Source of the DNA: a virus
Direction: 5' to 3' (one strand)
Length of the DNA stretch: 64,000 nucleotides
IMG/VR virus record: IMGVR_UViG_3300010149_000002
Location: 1-64,000 of that record
Position 1 is the first letter of the stretch. Each line of letters starts with the position of its first letter. This document shows positions 55,270 through 64,000 of the stretch, piece by piece. Position numbers and translations under genes: made by a program. A model generated the notes under the pieces. It was given only the letters and a program-made list of their open reading frames with translations. It did no database searches and was not told where the DNA came from.

Positions 55270-57282
55270 TTATTTCTTATATCTATTTATAATTCTATCA
55301 AATGCATCAAAACCTGATACTTCGTCTTTGTCTAAATAGTCTCTTGTTTGTATAAGATCTTGTTCATTTTGTAGTTCTTTTAATTTATTGATTCTATCAA
55401 TTTGACTTTGTTCAAATCCATAACTTTGATCTTCTTGTAAATCTTTACCTGCTAAAATATCATCTATATTTCCGCCATATTTCTTTTCCATTTTAGATCT
55501 TATCATATCTTCGGAGTTTATACCAGATAATCTTTCATTTATCATATCTAAAGCGGCTTGTGCTGAACTTTGTCTAATTCTTCTTGAGTTCCTATTAGTA
55601 CCTGCTCTTCTTGCACCTTCCCAAAATTTATTTCTAATGTCATCAGTATTAATTCCAAGATCGCTTAACTTATATTGATTAGCTAATTGATCAAAAGCAT
55701 CTGCATCTAGTTTTACCCTAGCACTTAGGTGATCGGTAGGTTTACCATATATTTTTTTTCTCCTAGATCCCCCTGCTCCTTGAGAAACCCATTTAGTTCC
55801 AGTAACAGGTCTAATATCAGTTTGATCAAATGCTCCTCTAAATACATATCCTCTATTCGTATATTGATTTAAGGCATTTGCAAATGAGTTTAAATCTTTA
55901 AATGCTCCACCTGCCTGAGAACCTTGCATTGCCTCTATTGCTGCCCTAGCTTCATCTTGCTCTCTTTGTATTTCAGCAGCTCTATCAGCGATAAACTGTT
56001 CTCTTTGACTAGCAGCATCAGCCTGTAGTCCTTCTATTGCTGATTGTCTATAGTTTTCTAAGTTAGACCCTAGATTAGAAGCACCATATTGTAATTTTCT
56101 AAAAGCATCTTGTGCTTGGCGTTTACCTTGGTCTACCTCATTAAATGCAGACATACCTGCTTGTCTTACATCTTGTGACAATCTTTCCGATGCTTCAGGA
56201 CTACCTGATATAAGTAAGTTATCTAATGATTGAGCACCTTGTGTATATTGTTTATTTGCACCAAATACATCCCTTAGTATTTGTCTCCTTCCTTGCTCTG
56301 TGTCAACAGCTTGTGCTTGGTTTCTAAGTCTTTCTGCTGCAGTTAATTGAGGGTTCACGTTTATAAGTTGTGTTCCCTCTCCAATTTCTTTAGCCATAGA
56401 TCCTAATTGATCAAATGAAGGTTGTGTATTTTGTTCTTCTGGTACAGGACTTGGTCTAGGAGCAGTCTTATCAGCATCTCCTATACGATATTGTCTATAT
56501 GTACTTGGATCAATGTCCTTGTATTGGTCAAACCAATTTCCTGTTAACCCATATGATTCCTCTATTTTTGATAAATTTTCTAGTGATTTATCATCTCCGG
56601 CTGTAAAATTAGATAAAGCATTATCCATATCTGCTCTATACTGATCATACTTATCTCCTAAAAAATCTTTTTGTGCATAATCTCTATGTTCACTTGAAAA
56701 TAAAGTAGGTCGATATGGTGCATGAAATACAAAATTACCATTTTTATCTTGAACTTGTCCTGATTTTGCAGTTTGACCGTATGTACTGGCTGTCCTTATT
56801 CCACGTCCAACTTGATCTTGAGTTGGAGCAATTAGTTGCTGTGGTTCACCAGTAGGTGGTGGTGTAGTGGGATTGACTATTTGGTCTACCTGAGTTTGTC
56901 CAATACCTCTTAATTTTTCTATTTCTTTTTGTTTATTTTGTATATTACCACTATATCTTTGTAAGGCACTTCCCATTTGTTTTTTGATAATGTCTGAAGT
57001 GTTGGTAAATTTCTTGGAAGCTGCACCTGCCATTTGTTGGGTAGCAGGTTTATTTTTTTCAATGTAATTTTGCACGTTAGTGAACATGCCTGAACTTGCT
57101 TTAGGCTTCTTTGTCGCTAGATTGGATTGTGAAGCCTCTTGTGGTGCAGGAGCACCTTGGTTATTGGCGACAGGTTGCGGTTGCTCAGATGGAGCCTGAG
57201 CGTCTTGTGAGCCTTCTTGCCCTGATAGAATGTCAGTCTTATTCTGCTTACCTTGCAGTCTCGGATCGTATTGAATCGACAT
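55270..57282 (-). CDS. Large helical virion protein, ejection-type
   Basis: 670 aa, MSIQYDPRLQGKQNKTDILSG..., Gln, Pro and Asn-rich for the first 100 residues, then Gln, Arg and Ala-rich helices. First gene behind late promoter copy 6. With the two following large genes it forms the ejection-protein set. No enzymatic motif seen. Confidence 0.65.
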   Translation of the reverse strand: MSIQYDPRLQGKQNKTDILSGQEGSQDAQAPSEQPQPVANNQGAPAPQEASQSNLATKKPKASSGMFTNVQNYIEKNKPATQQMAGAASKKFTNTSDIIKKQMGSALQRYSGNIQNKQKEIEKLRGIGQTQVDQIVNPTTPPPTGEPQQLIAPTQDQVGRGIRTASTYGQTAKSGQVQDKNGNFVFHAPYRPTLFSSEHRDYAQKDFLGDKYDQYRADMDNALSNFTAGDDKSLENLSKIEESYGLTGNWFDQYKDIDPSTYRQYRIGDADKTAPRPSPVPEEQNTQPSFDQLGSMAKEIGEGTQLINVNPQLTAAERLRNQAQAVDTEQGRRQILRDVFGANKQYTQGAQSLDNLLISGSPEASERLSQDVRQAGMSAFNEVDQGKRQAQDAFRKLQYGASNLGSNLENYRQSAIEGLQADAASQREQFIADRAAEIQREQDEARAAIEAMQGSQAGGAFKDLNSFANALNQYTNRGYVFRGAFDQTDIRPVTGTKWVSQGAGGSRRKKIYGKPTDHLSARVKLDADAFDQLANQYKLSDLGINTDDIRNKFWEGARRAGTNRNSRRIRQSSAQAALDMINERLSGINSEDMIRSKMEKKYGGNIDDILAGKDLQEDQSYGFEQSQIDRINKLKELQNEQDLIQTRDYLDKDEVSGFDAFDRIINRYKK

Positions 57283-57313
57283 TAATTTATTCCCATTAGC
57301 TAATTGGTTATAT

Positions 57314-57329
57314 TACTATAGTTGTTAAA
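57314..57329 (-). promoter_or_regulatory. Phage late promoter, copy 6 (ejection-protein operon)
   Basis: Exact 16-nt late motif, 32 nt upstream of the ATG at 57282, just behind the stop of the small structural gene at 57339. Confidence 0.75.
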
Positions 57330-57338
57330 ATAGTACGA

Positions 57339-57743
57339 TTAGTATACTATTGCTTTTATTAGAAACTTCTCATTTGCAGGTAAGTTACTGATATTATTAA
57401 CATTTATAACAGTACTACCTGTTGGTGTAAACGATATAAAGGGTTGTCCAGTAGGAAAACTACTTGGATTTGTTGTACTTCTTGCAGATATTACGCTAAA
57501 CCCTTGAATATTGGCTTTACCTACATTGATTTGTTTAGTTTGTGGAACTCCACTTGCATCAACTGATATCTCAAATTCTATAATAGATTGTTCAAGATTT
57601 TCAAAATCAAGTCCACCATTTAGTGCATCTGTAACTTCCCTCATAAAAGGATTTATACTAGAGGCTAATGTCTCAATCATTTGAGCATTTTCTCCTGCAT
57701 ATTCAGATGTTGAAATTCTTCTAAAACTATTTATCTTTGCCAT
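57339..57743 (-). CDS. Small virion protein
   Basis: 134 aa, MAKINSFRRISTSEYAGENAQMIETLAS..., beta-rich and Asn/Ser-rich in its second half. The opening RISxxEY is common to small podoviral tail-region proteins. Overlaps the tail-propeller gene start by a base. No enzymatic motif; function unknown. Confidence 0.6.
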   Translation of the reverse strand: MAKINSFRRISTSEYAGENAQMIETLASSINPFMREVTDALNGGLDFENLEQSIIEFEISVDASGVPQTKQINVGKANIQGFSVISARSTTNPSSFPTGQPFISFTPTGSTVINVNNISNLPANEKFLIKAIVY

Positions 57744-60700
57744 TATCTATATGCCCTATCTGATACTGCTCTAATGACTGTAGTTACACCAAGTATTCTA
57801 AATCCCTCTCTGGCTACTCCATGTTGGAACTTAACATTTAGATATCTTCCACGTTGCTTTTCTCTTGGTATAATATTCATTAGAGGTACATCGTTTCCAT
57901 TTCCACCCCAATATAAATCAGGATCACCGTAGAAGCCGGAAGAGTAATATCCGACTCCCTTCCCATTTTTCTCTATATCCACAAATCCTTGCGAGACATC
58001 AGAAGAGTATGATACGGTGGCTTTTGTAAAGTTATTTTGATCTAGAATTATAGTTCCCTTGCTAAATTGCTTTTGAGCAGATGGATCTCCAAAATGTAAT
58101 GGATTCCATTGAATTACTTTTTTAATTGCCTTATATACTTCGATATCCCCTTCAAAGAATCTAGGATCTACTAATACAAATATCTCATTAAGATCAGGTC
58201 TTATTTCGTTTTTACCATCTACAATAGATTCGTATTTTGTAAGTTGGTTTGTTTCTGTGTATGTTTTAAAGTCAGTACCACTTGATGCTCCGTTTAGTTC
58301 ACCAACTAATGCATTGTAGTTTGTTTGAATTGATTCTAAATTACTTAACCATGTATATGATGTTACTGAAATAGAATCTGCAATAAGTTTTAGATTTAAC
58401 TCTTCTAGCTTATCTGCAATGCTATCTCCGGCTTTAGTTTTTAGTGTATCTTCATAGTCGATGCTACTAACTCCACCATCTAAATCAAGCTTTGCTAATA
58501 AATTATTAAATATATCTATTGTTACATATTGACTTTGTACTAAAACATCTCCAATTTCAACATCAATAAAACTAGTCAGTCTTATTCTTTTATCTAATAT
58601 AGAATTATCTGGTATTTGTTTTGTAAAGTTTCTATCGGCATAGTCAGTTCTTGATCTATCTTTTCTTTCTTTTAAAAGATTAGGTCTAGTACCATCTCCT
58701 ATATATAAAACATTTTGTTTTCTAGAAACTCTTGCACTTGTTGCAGGTACAGTCCATCTAGTCCATGTTCTTTCATAGTAATTGTATCTATAACATTGTG
58801 TTGCATTATCATCTTCAGAAGTAGTAGGAAGCCATAGTATATATGCCTTATCGTTTTCATAAGCTAAACCAAATGTCTTTAATCTAAAGTCAACATCCGT
58901 TCCGGTTACTTCTAGTATTTTATTTTCTAGCGATCTTGATATAACACTAGATCCGCTTTCAGTAATAACAGATACGCCATCGTCCATTAGTGCGAATATT
59001 TGGTTATTTAAAACTACGGCACTATCTGGTGCTAATATATTGTTTGTGTTGTCTAATAACCTTACATTGAATGGTGCATTAAAACCAGTTAAAGTGTAAA
59101 CACCATCTGTTTTTAGAATGAATAAAGTATCTCTAAGAGCTAGGATTCTTTCTATTGGTTCATCTTTTCCACCAACATCTATAAAGTTTACAATAGGTAC
59201 TGCTTCAGGTTGTTGTAATTTAGAGTAATATATTCTATTAGGTCTTTCTTCGTTGTCTGAGTTTTGAGTTGCAGCAAAAAAGAAAGCGTCTAAAAAGTCT
59301 ATTGAACTACTATTGGTTATTGTAAAAGGGATATCAAAATAAAACGTACCAGATCCAACATCTTCTACCTTATTTACTACTTGAAATTTATTGTTTATAA
59401 TAGGATCGTTACTAGGATTGTTATCAGGAGCGTATATAAATATTTCATCTCCTATACTTAAACCATGTTCCGTACCTGTACTAATCCTAGTTACAGATGA
59501 ATCTAGAGGAGCCGAGGCAATGCCAGTTACGTCCTCGTTAATTACAGGAAGCTCAGGATTGAACTCAGCCCCTATGTCAGAACCAATTGATCCAACATTC
59601 TTAATGCCTATATAAAACGGTTTATCTTCTAAATCTTTATTTTCTAATAATACCAATCCCGGTAGATCATTTTCACCTGATAAGTAAGTTGCTCTCACTG
59701 GACTAGATACGTCCTTATTTATAATCCTTACAAATGATCTTGCTGTTTCTTCAATAGCTTGTCCTACTGATGGTAGAATTGACCATAGTACTCTATTTGT
59801 TGATGAATCTTCTCCTCTACCTTGTTGATTTACAGTTATTGTCCAAGTTGATCCTCCTCCTCCTGTTCCAGATGTGTCTTCTAAATCAGTTGAAGAGTTA
59901 TCAGTTTGTAAAACTCCGTTAGAATCAAGAACTGAATTAGGCGTACTTGTGTCAATTGTGTCTCCATTATTTACGTTTGTTATTGTTACTGTGTCTACGT
60001 TATCATATGTTATGTTAAAGTCGCCAAACTCTAATAGTGCTAGTTCTAGATACTGACCTACATTGTCTCCTGCAACAATACCATCCGCACTAAGATCTAC
60101 TCTGATAGAAGTAGCAGCATCGATAAAAGGGTTAACACCTGTTCCCTTATCAAACCAAATATAATACTTTCTTTCGTTGTTTGCAGAGTTAATTATAATA
60201 TATGAATCGTTTGCATTTGTTTCAAGAGTATTTGCAACAGTGTCACAGACTATTTCAGTTACTTCTTGTTCACCTTGGAACACATATTCTCTAGCAACAT
60301 CCTCATTACCGACAACAATACTTGTTTCTTCATCCCCAAAGTCATCTACAGATACAAATGTAAATTGGTTTCTGTGAAATGTTTTTGTGTTAGAATAGAA
60401 TGTATAGTTATTAAATGTTTCAATGTCTTTTGCAATAGGCGGCACATTATTTGCTTGTAAAATACCTTGTCCTGATATTGGATTATTGTATAGTGGAGTA
60501 CCTGTGTCTCTAAAAGAATTAGGAGTTTGGTCTGTTATTGTAATTGTTGATCGTGCTGATTGCGTAACAGGTTGTTCAAATACTAAGTTACAATCTTCAC
60601 CCGGATCAATATCGTTTATGTCAAGTCCTTGTGATACTGTAATGACACTTGTTCTATATACTTGTACAAAATAATCTGTTGTTACTCCATCTGGTATAAT

Positions 60701-61726
60701 AGTAGATATTTCACAATTAGCACTAGTACCTTCTGATACATCACCTTCTTGTATAGTGTCTGTTATTATGTCGGCAGGTTCTGTAATGCTTCCTGCTGTT
60801 ATGTTGTTTAAGTTACCCTCTTCCTTACTAACAAATCTTACTGTATCTGTATTTGTTATTGATACACTAAATTGATCTACTAGTTCATTAAAAAGTACAT
60901 TTGCTGTATTCTCTGCAACAGTTTGAGCATCGTCTGTTCCTCCAATTTTAACTTCAATTCCTACTTTACCTAATGTTCCTTCATCTTGAGGCTCTTCTGT
61001 AGTAGTTCCTGATTCAGAGTACCAAACATAAAATGATTGGTCTAAACTATCTATTGTAAAATATTTTCCGATATAAATTGAACCTGTTTCTGTTTTTAAA
61101 AATTGTATTGTAGATTGTTCTGGAATTGTTACATTACTTGAATTATTAGATACTACAAATCTAGATGTAGGAGCACCTAGTACAAGTACATTATTGTTGT
61201 CTTTATATCCAAATAAAACTTTATATGCTACCTTTGACTGTGGTGGTAGGAAACCTGAACTTAAAGGTAATGTTTTAGCTGATAGATCAATTGCTTTTGG
61301 AGCACCTGCATCAATTGGATCTACATTTGCAAGTTGCGACTCACTAGATGCTGATATTTTTTTAATACCATCAGAGCTTGTAAAATATAGATTACCATTT
61401 ACTTCTTCTGCCTTTATTCTAAACCCATCTTCAACTTCATTAAACTGTCCAGAAAAAGCACTAAAGTTTCCTGATCCATCGTCATATTCTAGCGTGTCAT
61501 TGTAGTATCTTATAATTCTATTCTTATAGTCTAGTACTTGCTTTACTCTGTAAGGAGTTTCAGGTAATTCAGATCCGTAGTCATTAAAACCTCTTCTAGA
61601 GCTTAGAACTCCTAGTTCATCTATGTTTACATTGTCAGCGATTACATGGCTTCCTTCTGGAGCTTGTAGTTCTGATAAAAATGTATATAGCCCTGCAGCT
61701 TTAATTGTATTGGATCTTTGAGACAC
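57743..61726 (-). CDS. Beta-propeller tail protein (P22 gp10 / T7 nozzle-like)
   Basis: 1327 aa. The N-terminus (EGSHVIADNVNIDELGVLSSRRGF) is the opening found in podoviral tail/DNA-stabilisation proteins. Repeated beta strands with IYIGD, VYTLTG and LYFTSSDGIKK motifs suggest the six-bladed propeller of P22 gp10/T7 gp12-type tail nozzles. Long T, N and D-rich insertions (about 200-700) make it larger than those (472-794 aa). It would form the tail tube tip to which fibres attach. Confidence 0.7.
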   Translation of the reverse strand: MSQRSNTIKAAGLYTFLSELQAPEGSHVIADNVNIDELGVLSSRRGFNDYGSELPETPYRVKQVLDYKNRIIRYYNDTLEYDDGSGNFSAFSGQFNEVEDGFRIKAEEVNGNLYFTSSDGIKKISASSESQLANVDPIDAGAPKAIDLSAKTLPLSSGFLPPQSKVAYKVLFGYKDNNNVLVLGAPTSRFVVSNNSSNVTIPEQSTIQFLKTETGSIYIGKYFTIDSLDQSFYVWYSESGTTTEEPQDEGTLGKVGIEVKIGGTDDAQTVAENTANVLFNELVDQFSVSITNTDTVRFVSKEEGNLNNITAGSITEPADIITDTIQEGDVSEGTSANCEISTIIPDGVTTDYFVQVYRTSVITVSQGLDINDIDPGEDCNLVFEQPVTQSARSTITITDQTPNSFRDTGTPLYNNPISGQGILQANNVPPIAKDIETFNNYTFYSNTKTFHRNQFTFVSVDDFGDEETSIVVGNEDVAREYVFQGEQEVTEIVCDTVANTLETNANDSYIIINSANNERKYYIWFDKGTGVNPFIDAATSIRVDLSADGIVAGDNVGQYLELALLEFGDFNITYDNVDTVTITNVNNGDTIDTSTPNSVLDSNGVLQTDNSSTDLEDTSGTGGGGSTWTITVNQQGRGEDSSTNRVLWSILPSVGQAIEETARSFVRIINKDVSSPVRATYLSGENDLPGLVLLENKDLEDKPFYIGIKNVGSIGSDIGAEFNPELPVINEDVTGIASAPLDSSVTRISTGTEHGLSIGDEIFIYAPDNNPSNDPIINNKFQVVNKVEDVGSGTFYFDIPFTITNSSSIDFLDAFFFAATQNSDNEERPNRIYYSKLQQPEAVPIVNFIDVGGKDEPIERILALRDTLFILKTDGVYTLTGFNAPFNVRLLDNTNNILAPDSAVVLNNQIFALMDDGVSVITESGSSVISRSLENKILEVTGTDVDFRLKTFGLAYENDKAYILWLPTTSEDDNATQCYRYNYYERTWTRWTVPATSARVSRKQNVLYIGDGTRPNLLKERKDRSRTDYADRNFTKQIPDNSILDKRIRLTSFIDVEIGDVLVQSQYVTIDIFNNLLAKLDLDGGVSSIDYEDTLKTKAGDSIADKLEELNLKLIADSISVTSYTWLSNLESIQTNYNALVGELNGASSGTDFKTYTETNQLTKYESIVDGKNEIRPDLNEIFVLVDPRFFEGDIEVYKAIKKVIQWNPLHFGDPSAQKQFSKGTIILDQNNFTKATVSYSSDVSQGFVDIEKNGKGVGYYSSGFYGDPDLYWGGNGNDVPLMNIIPREKQRGRYLNVKFQHGVAREGFRILGVTTVIRAVSDRAYR

Positions 61727-62697
61727 TATCTTCTCCCTTTACCTCTTGTACCAACCCAAAATGTTTGACTAAGTGTGCTGTGTCTTGGGTTTATTTTCTG
61801 TGGAGCACCTTCTACTCTATCCTCTAAAATAGTTTGAATAGAATTTTCCATACCTTGTAGTCTCATCATTGCGTTTCTAAGACCTTCTGTATCTCCTAGT
61901 GCTTCTAGAATATAGATTGACGCTCTTTGTGCTAGTAGTGCATGCATTTCTGTGGGCATATTCAAATAAGGGGAAGTATATTGCTCACATATATACGCAC
62001 CAGTTTCAAGAGAATCTGGTAAATCTTCGGTATTAAATGTTACTGTTTTTTGTGTTCTATTTACGCTAATAGGTTCTATATCATATCCTATAATCTTATT
62101 AGGAACTTTATTAGATACAATATCCATAGTTGGTAAATTAGAAAAATCATCAGGTATAGATACTAATGTTAATGTTGTGGTGTCATTTCCATTATCTGTG
62201 ATAGAGAATGTCTTACCACATTTATCTTCTGTAATAATATCATTTGGCATCATATAGAAATAAACTCTTACAAAGTCTGCTGCAACTTTATTAGATACAA
62301 ACTTTACTCTATCGCCTTCTACATAAAATAGATCTAAGTTATAGCTATATTTGTCAAAATCATTTCTGTAGTCTGATAGTTCCTCTAGAGTAATTCTAGA
62401 TAGCTCGTATACATTATTTTCTCTAATGTAAGATACATCTCTAAGTTTGTTACCTACAGCTCTTTCTGGTATCTTAATTCCTCCTGAGAGGTCGTCAGAA
62501 GAGTCTACAGGTATGTCTATATGATCTACCATATGCTCTTCATTTAGAGACATTATAGTAGCTAATAAGCCTTGTGTGACTTCTTCATTTAAAATTTCTA
62601 GTATGTCCTCATCGGTGAATACAGAAGTATCCGTAGGAATTAATGCTCTATTCCTTACAGATTTTATCAGCTTAGAGGCAATTATAGGTCTTGCCAT
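61726..62697 (-). CDS. Head-tail adaptor / tail tubular A-like protein
   Basis: 323 aa. Directly upstream of the tail-propeller gene, as in P22 (gp4) and T7 (gp11). N-terminal helices (TDEDILEILNEEVTQGLLATI) and C-terminal helical region (MPTEMHALLAQRASIYILEALG) flank a beta-rich middle, in line with adaptors. Function inferred from order and shape. Confidence 0.65.
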   Translation of the reverse strand: MARPIIASKLIKSVRNRALIPTDTSVFTDEDILEILNEEVTQGLLATIMSLNEEHMVDHIDIPVDSSDDLSGGIKIPERAVGNKLRDVSYIRENNVYELSRITLEELSDYRNDFDKYSYNLDLFYVEGDRVKFVSNKVAADFVRVYFYMMPNDIITEDKCGKTFSITDNGNDTTTLTLVSIPDDFSNLPTMDIVSNKVPNKIIGYDIEPISVNRTQKTVTFNTEDLPDSLETGAYICEQYTSPYLNMPTEMHALLAQRASIYILEALGDTEGLRNAMMRLQGMENSIQTILEDRVEGAPQKINPRHSTLSQTFWVGTRGKGRR

Positions 62698-62700
62698 CTA

Positions 62701-63102
62701 TTACTCCATATCAGCTAATTTAGCTTCTAATTCCTTGATTTTAATTTTCATATCTTCTGGTGACATCATATCTACGTCATCAGCTATTTCTTCAAGATCA
62801 CCTTCTAACTCTTCTTCTTCAGAATCATCAATGTCCTCTTCGTATTCTTTTTCTTCATCTGACATAGGCTCGTCTTCCATAAGACCTTTTTTCTTCATAA
62901 GCTCTTGTGCCTTTGTAAGACCTTTTTCAAGACCTTCCTCAGAATCGGCCGCTACAGTTACTTTCTTCATAGAATCTCCGTAGCTATCACCCATCATTTT
63001 GCTCATTTCTTTACTAAGCTCTTTTAATTGGCTTAGTTTAGCATCTTTCTTATCCATTTTGTTCTCCTTGCATAAATCACATTTATTACATCCGCAATAC
63101 AT
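62701..63102 (-). CDS. Acidic virion-associated protein
   Basis: 133 aa. The first 11 residues hold four Cys (MYCGCNKCDLC); the remainder is an acidic coiled coil (EKEYEEDIDDSEEEELEGDLEEIADD). The start at 63102 is supported by the usual 31-nt distance to the late promoter; an internal ATG at 63057 has a better ribosome site (AAGGAG), and both may be used. No family recognised; perhaps an assembly chaperone. Confidence 0.55.
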   Translation of the reverse strand: MYCGCNKCDLCKENKMDKKDAKLSQLKELSKEMSKMMGDSYGDSMKKVTVAADSEEGLEKGLTKAQELMKKKGLMEDEPMSDEEKEYEEDIDDSEEEELEGDLEEIADDVDMMSPEDMKIKIKELEAKLADME

Positions 63103-63132
63103 ATTTTGTCCTAATTTAATACTATTATATAA

Positions 63133-63148
63133 TACTATAGTTGTTAAA
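63133..63148 (-). promoter_or_regulatory. Phage late promoter, copy 7
   Basis: Exact 16-nt late motif, 31 nt upstream of the ATG at 63102. It starts the tail operon. Confidence 0.75.
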
Positions 63149-63186
63149 TACTTGTAAGTTTATATACCTGTATTCTTTGGTTTAAT

Positions 63187-63202
63187 GCCCTCCGAAGAGG
63201 GC
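63187..63202 (-). terminator. Terminator hairpin with UUCG-type loop
   Basis: On the minus strand GCCCTC-TTCG-GAGGGC, a 6-bp stem with the very stable C(UUCG)G loop, right behind the small gene at 63210 and ahead of late promoter copy 7. Only a short AT-rich run follows. Confidence 0.75.
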
Positions 63203-63209
63203 TAGATTT

Positions 63210-63320
63210 TTATGAGCCTAATAATTTATATCCAGCAGGGATATCAGAAGGATCAGATACTAAAGTTATTACGTTATCTTGACCTTTAGTTGGACTTACT
63301 GGTTTTGTATAAAATGCCAT
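63210..63320 (-). CDS. 36-aa late protein
   Basis: MAFYTKPVSPTKGQDNVITLVS... ending GYKLLGS. AGGAG lies upstream of the ATG at 63320. Too short for family assignment, but a good ribosome site, position at the operon end and the terminator behind it make it credible. May be a small fibre- or head-associated peptide. Confidence 0.55.
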   Translation of the reverse strand: MAFYTKPVSPTKGQDNVITLVSDPSDIPAGYKLLGS

Positions 63321-63331
63321 TATTTATCTCC

Positions 63332-64000
63332 TTATGTATTAGATACTGCTATCAAAAATGTATAGGTGCCATCTATTTCACCATCAAAATTCAAAAAGAA
63401 AGTATTAGAATTGTAATACCCATTTATTGCTCCGTTATTATTATAAGTATAAGTATTTAGAGAATCAAGATTATTAACTGTAAAGTCACTATCTAGCGTT
63501 CCGTCTGAGTTTAAAGCCATAAAAAAATCTCTATCATCGTTTCCACCAACATTTTGAAAAGCCCCAAGAACAATAATTCTTCCATTATCAGCAAAAACAA
63601 AATCTTTTATCTGACCACCATAGGGTGATATAGCTGGTACATTATTTTGAAAGTCAGTATCTATATTACCATCGGACAATATAACCCCAAAACTTTTTCC
63701 ACTAATACTTTGATAATCTCCAATAACATATAAATCATCATTCACAATTCTTAATTTAGGTGTACTTGAACCTACTTCATAAGTGCCATTATTTGTATAT
63801 AAATTTGTCTTATCAAGATTAAGAGTACCATCATCATTCAAAACAACTAAATGTTTATCAAAAGAATTAACACCGTCATCATAAGTCATTCCACCAACAA
63901 GAACTATCGAATTATCGCTTAATAATCCTCCACAAGTAACACCATTAGAACCAAAACTTCCACTAATATTAGAGTTAAAAGAGTTTCCAGTAAAATCAGT
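63332..64000 (-). CDS. Delta-60-repeat beta-propeller protein (5' end beyond window)
   Basis: At least 223 codons, open to the window edge. Repeats of the type SDNSIVLVGG...LNDDGTLN and NGRIIVLGAFQNVGGNDDRDF...LNSDGTLDSDF match the delta-60 repeat (TIGR02608 type), which builds beta-propellers. Three to four repeats are visible. Likely a tail fibre or receptor-binding protein, given the neighbouring tail genes. The N-terminus is outside the window. An internal ATG at 63889 is not the start. Confidence 0.8.
   Translation of the reverse strand, partial: TDFTGNSFNSNISGSFGSNGVTCGGLLSDNSIVLVGGMTYDDGVNSFDKHLVVLNDDGTLNLDKTNLYTNNGTYEVGSSTPKLRIVNDDLYVIGDYQSISGKSFGVILSDGNIDTDFQNNVPAISPYGGQIKDFVFADNGRIIVLGAFQNVGGNDDRDFFMALNSDGTLDSDFTVNNLDSLNTYTYNNNGAINGYYNSNTFFLNFDGEIDGTYTFLIAVSNT

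Noticed and set aside
1-64000. Temperate lifestyle
   Set aside because: No integrase, excisionase, CI-type repressor or att-like repeat was seen, though the Leu-type PolA alone might hint at it and part of the genome is missing.

Overview
The window reads as most of the genome of a lytic-type, tailed double-stranded DNA phage of podovirus-like build, infecting a low-GC Gram-negative bacterium. Evidence: a large terminase with Walker motifs, a P22-type portal, acidic scaffold, major capsid protein, beta-propeller tail protein, several large ejection-type virion proteins, no sheath or classical tape measure, and lipobox or signal-peptide proteins that need a Gram-negative envelope. The host is not identifiable from sequence alone. 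Early promoters are sigma-70-like (TTGACN, 17 bp, TATAAT), and a PhaR-type domain fits a proteobacterial host. No integrase, repressor pair or attachment site was recognised.

Layout. (1) Positions 1-11213, minus strand: fibre-like protein (runs off the left edge), capsid, scaffold, small basic proteins, an HNH nuclease, portal, TerL, small terminase candidate, membrane proteins. (2) About 11214-11310: a divergent promoter region. (3) 11311-48828, plus strand: about 85 tightly packed early genes, mostly with 1-10 bp overlaps and many GTG or TTG starts. They include MazG, SprT-like protease, pentapeptide-repeat protein, GP88-like protein, rIIA/rIIB-like pair, PhaR-like DNA-binding domain, RecB/Cas4-like nuclease, ERF annealing protein, DnaB-like helicase, AEP-type primase, PolA-type DNA polymerase, dUTPase, class II ribonucleotide reductase, DEDD exonuclease, two ClpP-like proteases and several HNH nucleases. 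(4) 48799-64000, minus strand: coiled-coil membrane protein, 944-aa virion protein with peptidoglycan-binding and degenerate M23 regions, further ejection-type proteins, tail propeller and adaptor-like proteins, and a delta-60-repeat protein running off the right edge. The two minus-strand blocks would join if the genome is circularly permuted.

Regulation is unusually legible. An identical 16-nt motif (minus strand TTTAACAACTATAGTA) occurs seven times, always facing left. Six copies sit in front of late genes. The seventh (16344-16359) has no gene in front of it but a roughly 400-nt, strongly structured non-coding stretch whose 5' end pairs with a segment about 120 nt downstream: the best candidate here for an undescribed element. 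No single-subunit RNA polymerase gene was found to explain the motif. Rightward early genes use sigma-70-like promoters, including four near-copies between 17.8 and 21.5 kb. A diverged 330-360 bp duplication carrying iteron-like ATGYGAGT boxes flanks three tiny genes and the structured RNA region. A tRNA-like gene at 37.6 kb has perfect acceptor, D and T arms and an encoded CCA but a disrupted anticodon arm.

How it works together: sigma-70 promoters first express the small accessory genes. The replication core (helicase, primase, polymerase, annealing protein, nucleases) is combined with nucleotide-pool enzymes (RNR, dUTPase, MazG, dATP/dGTP-hydrolase-like protein). Late leftward promoters then switch on head assembly, packaging and the ejection apparatus.
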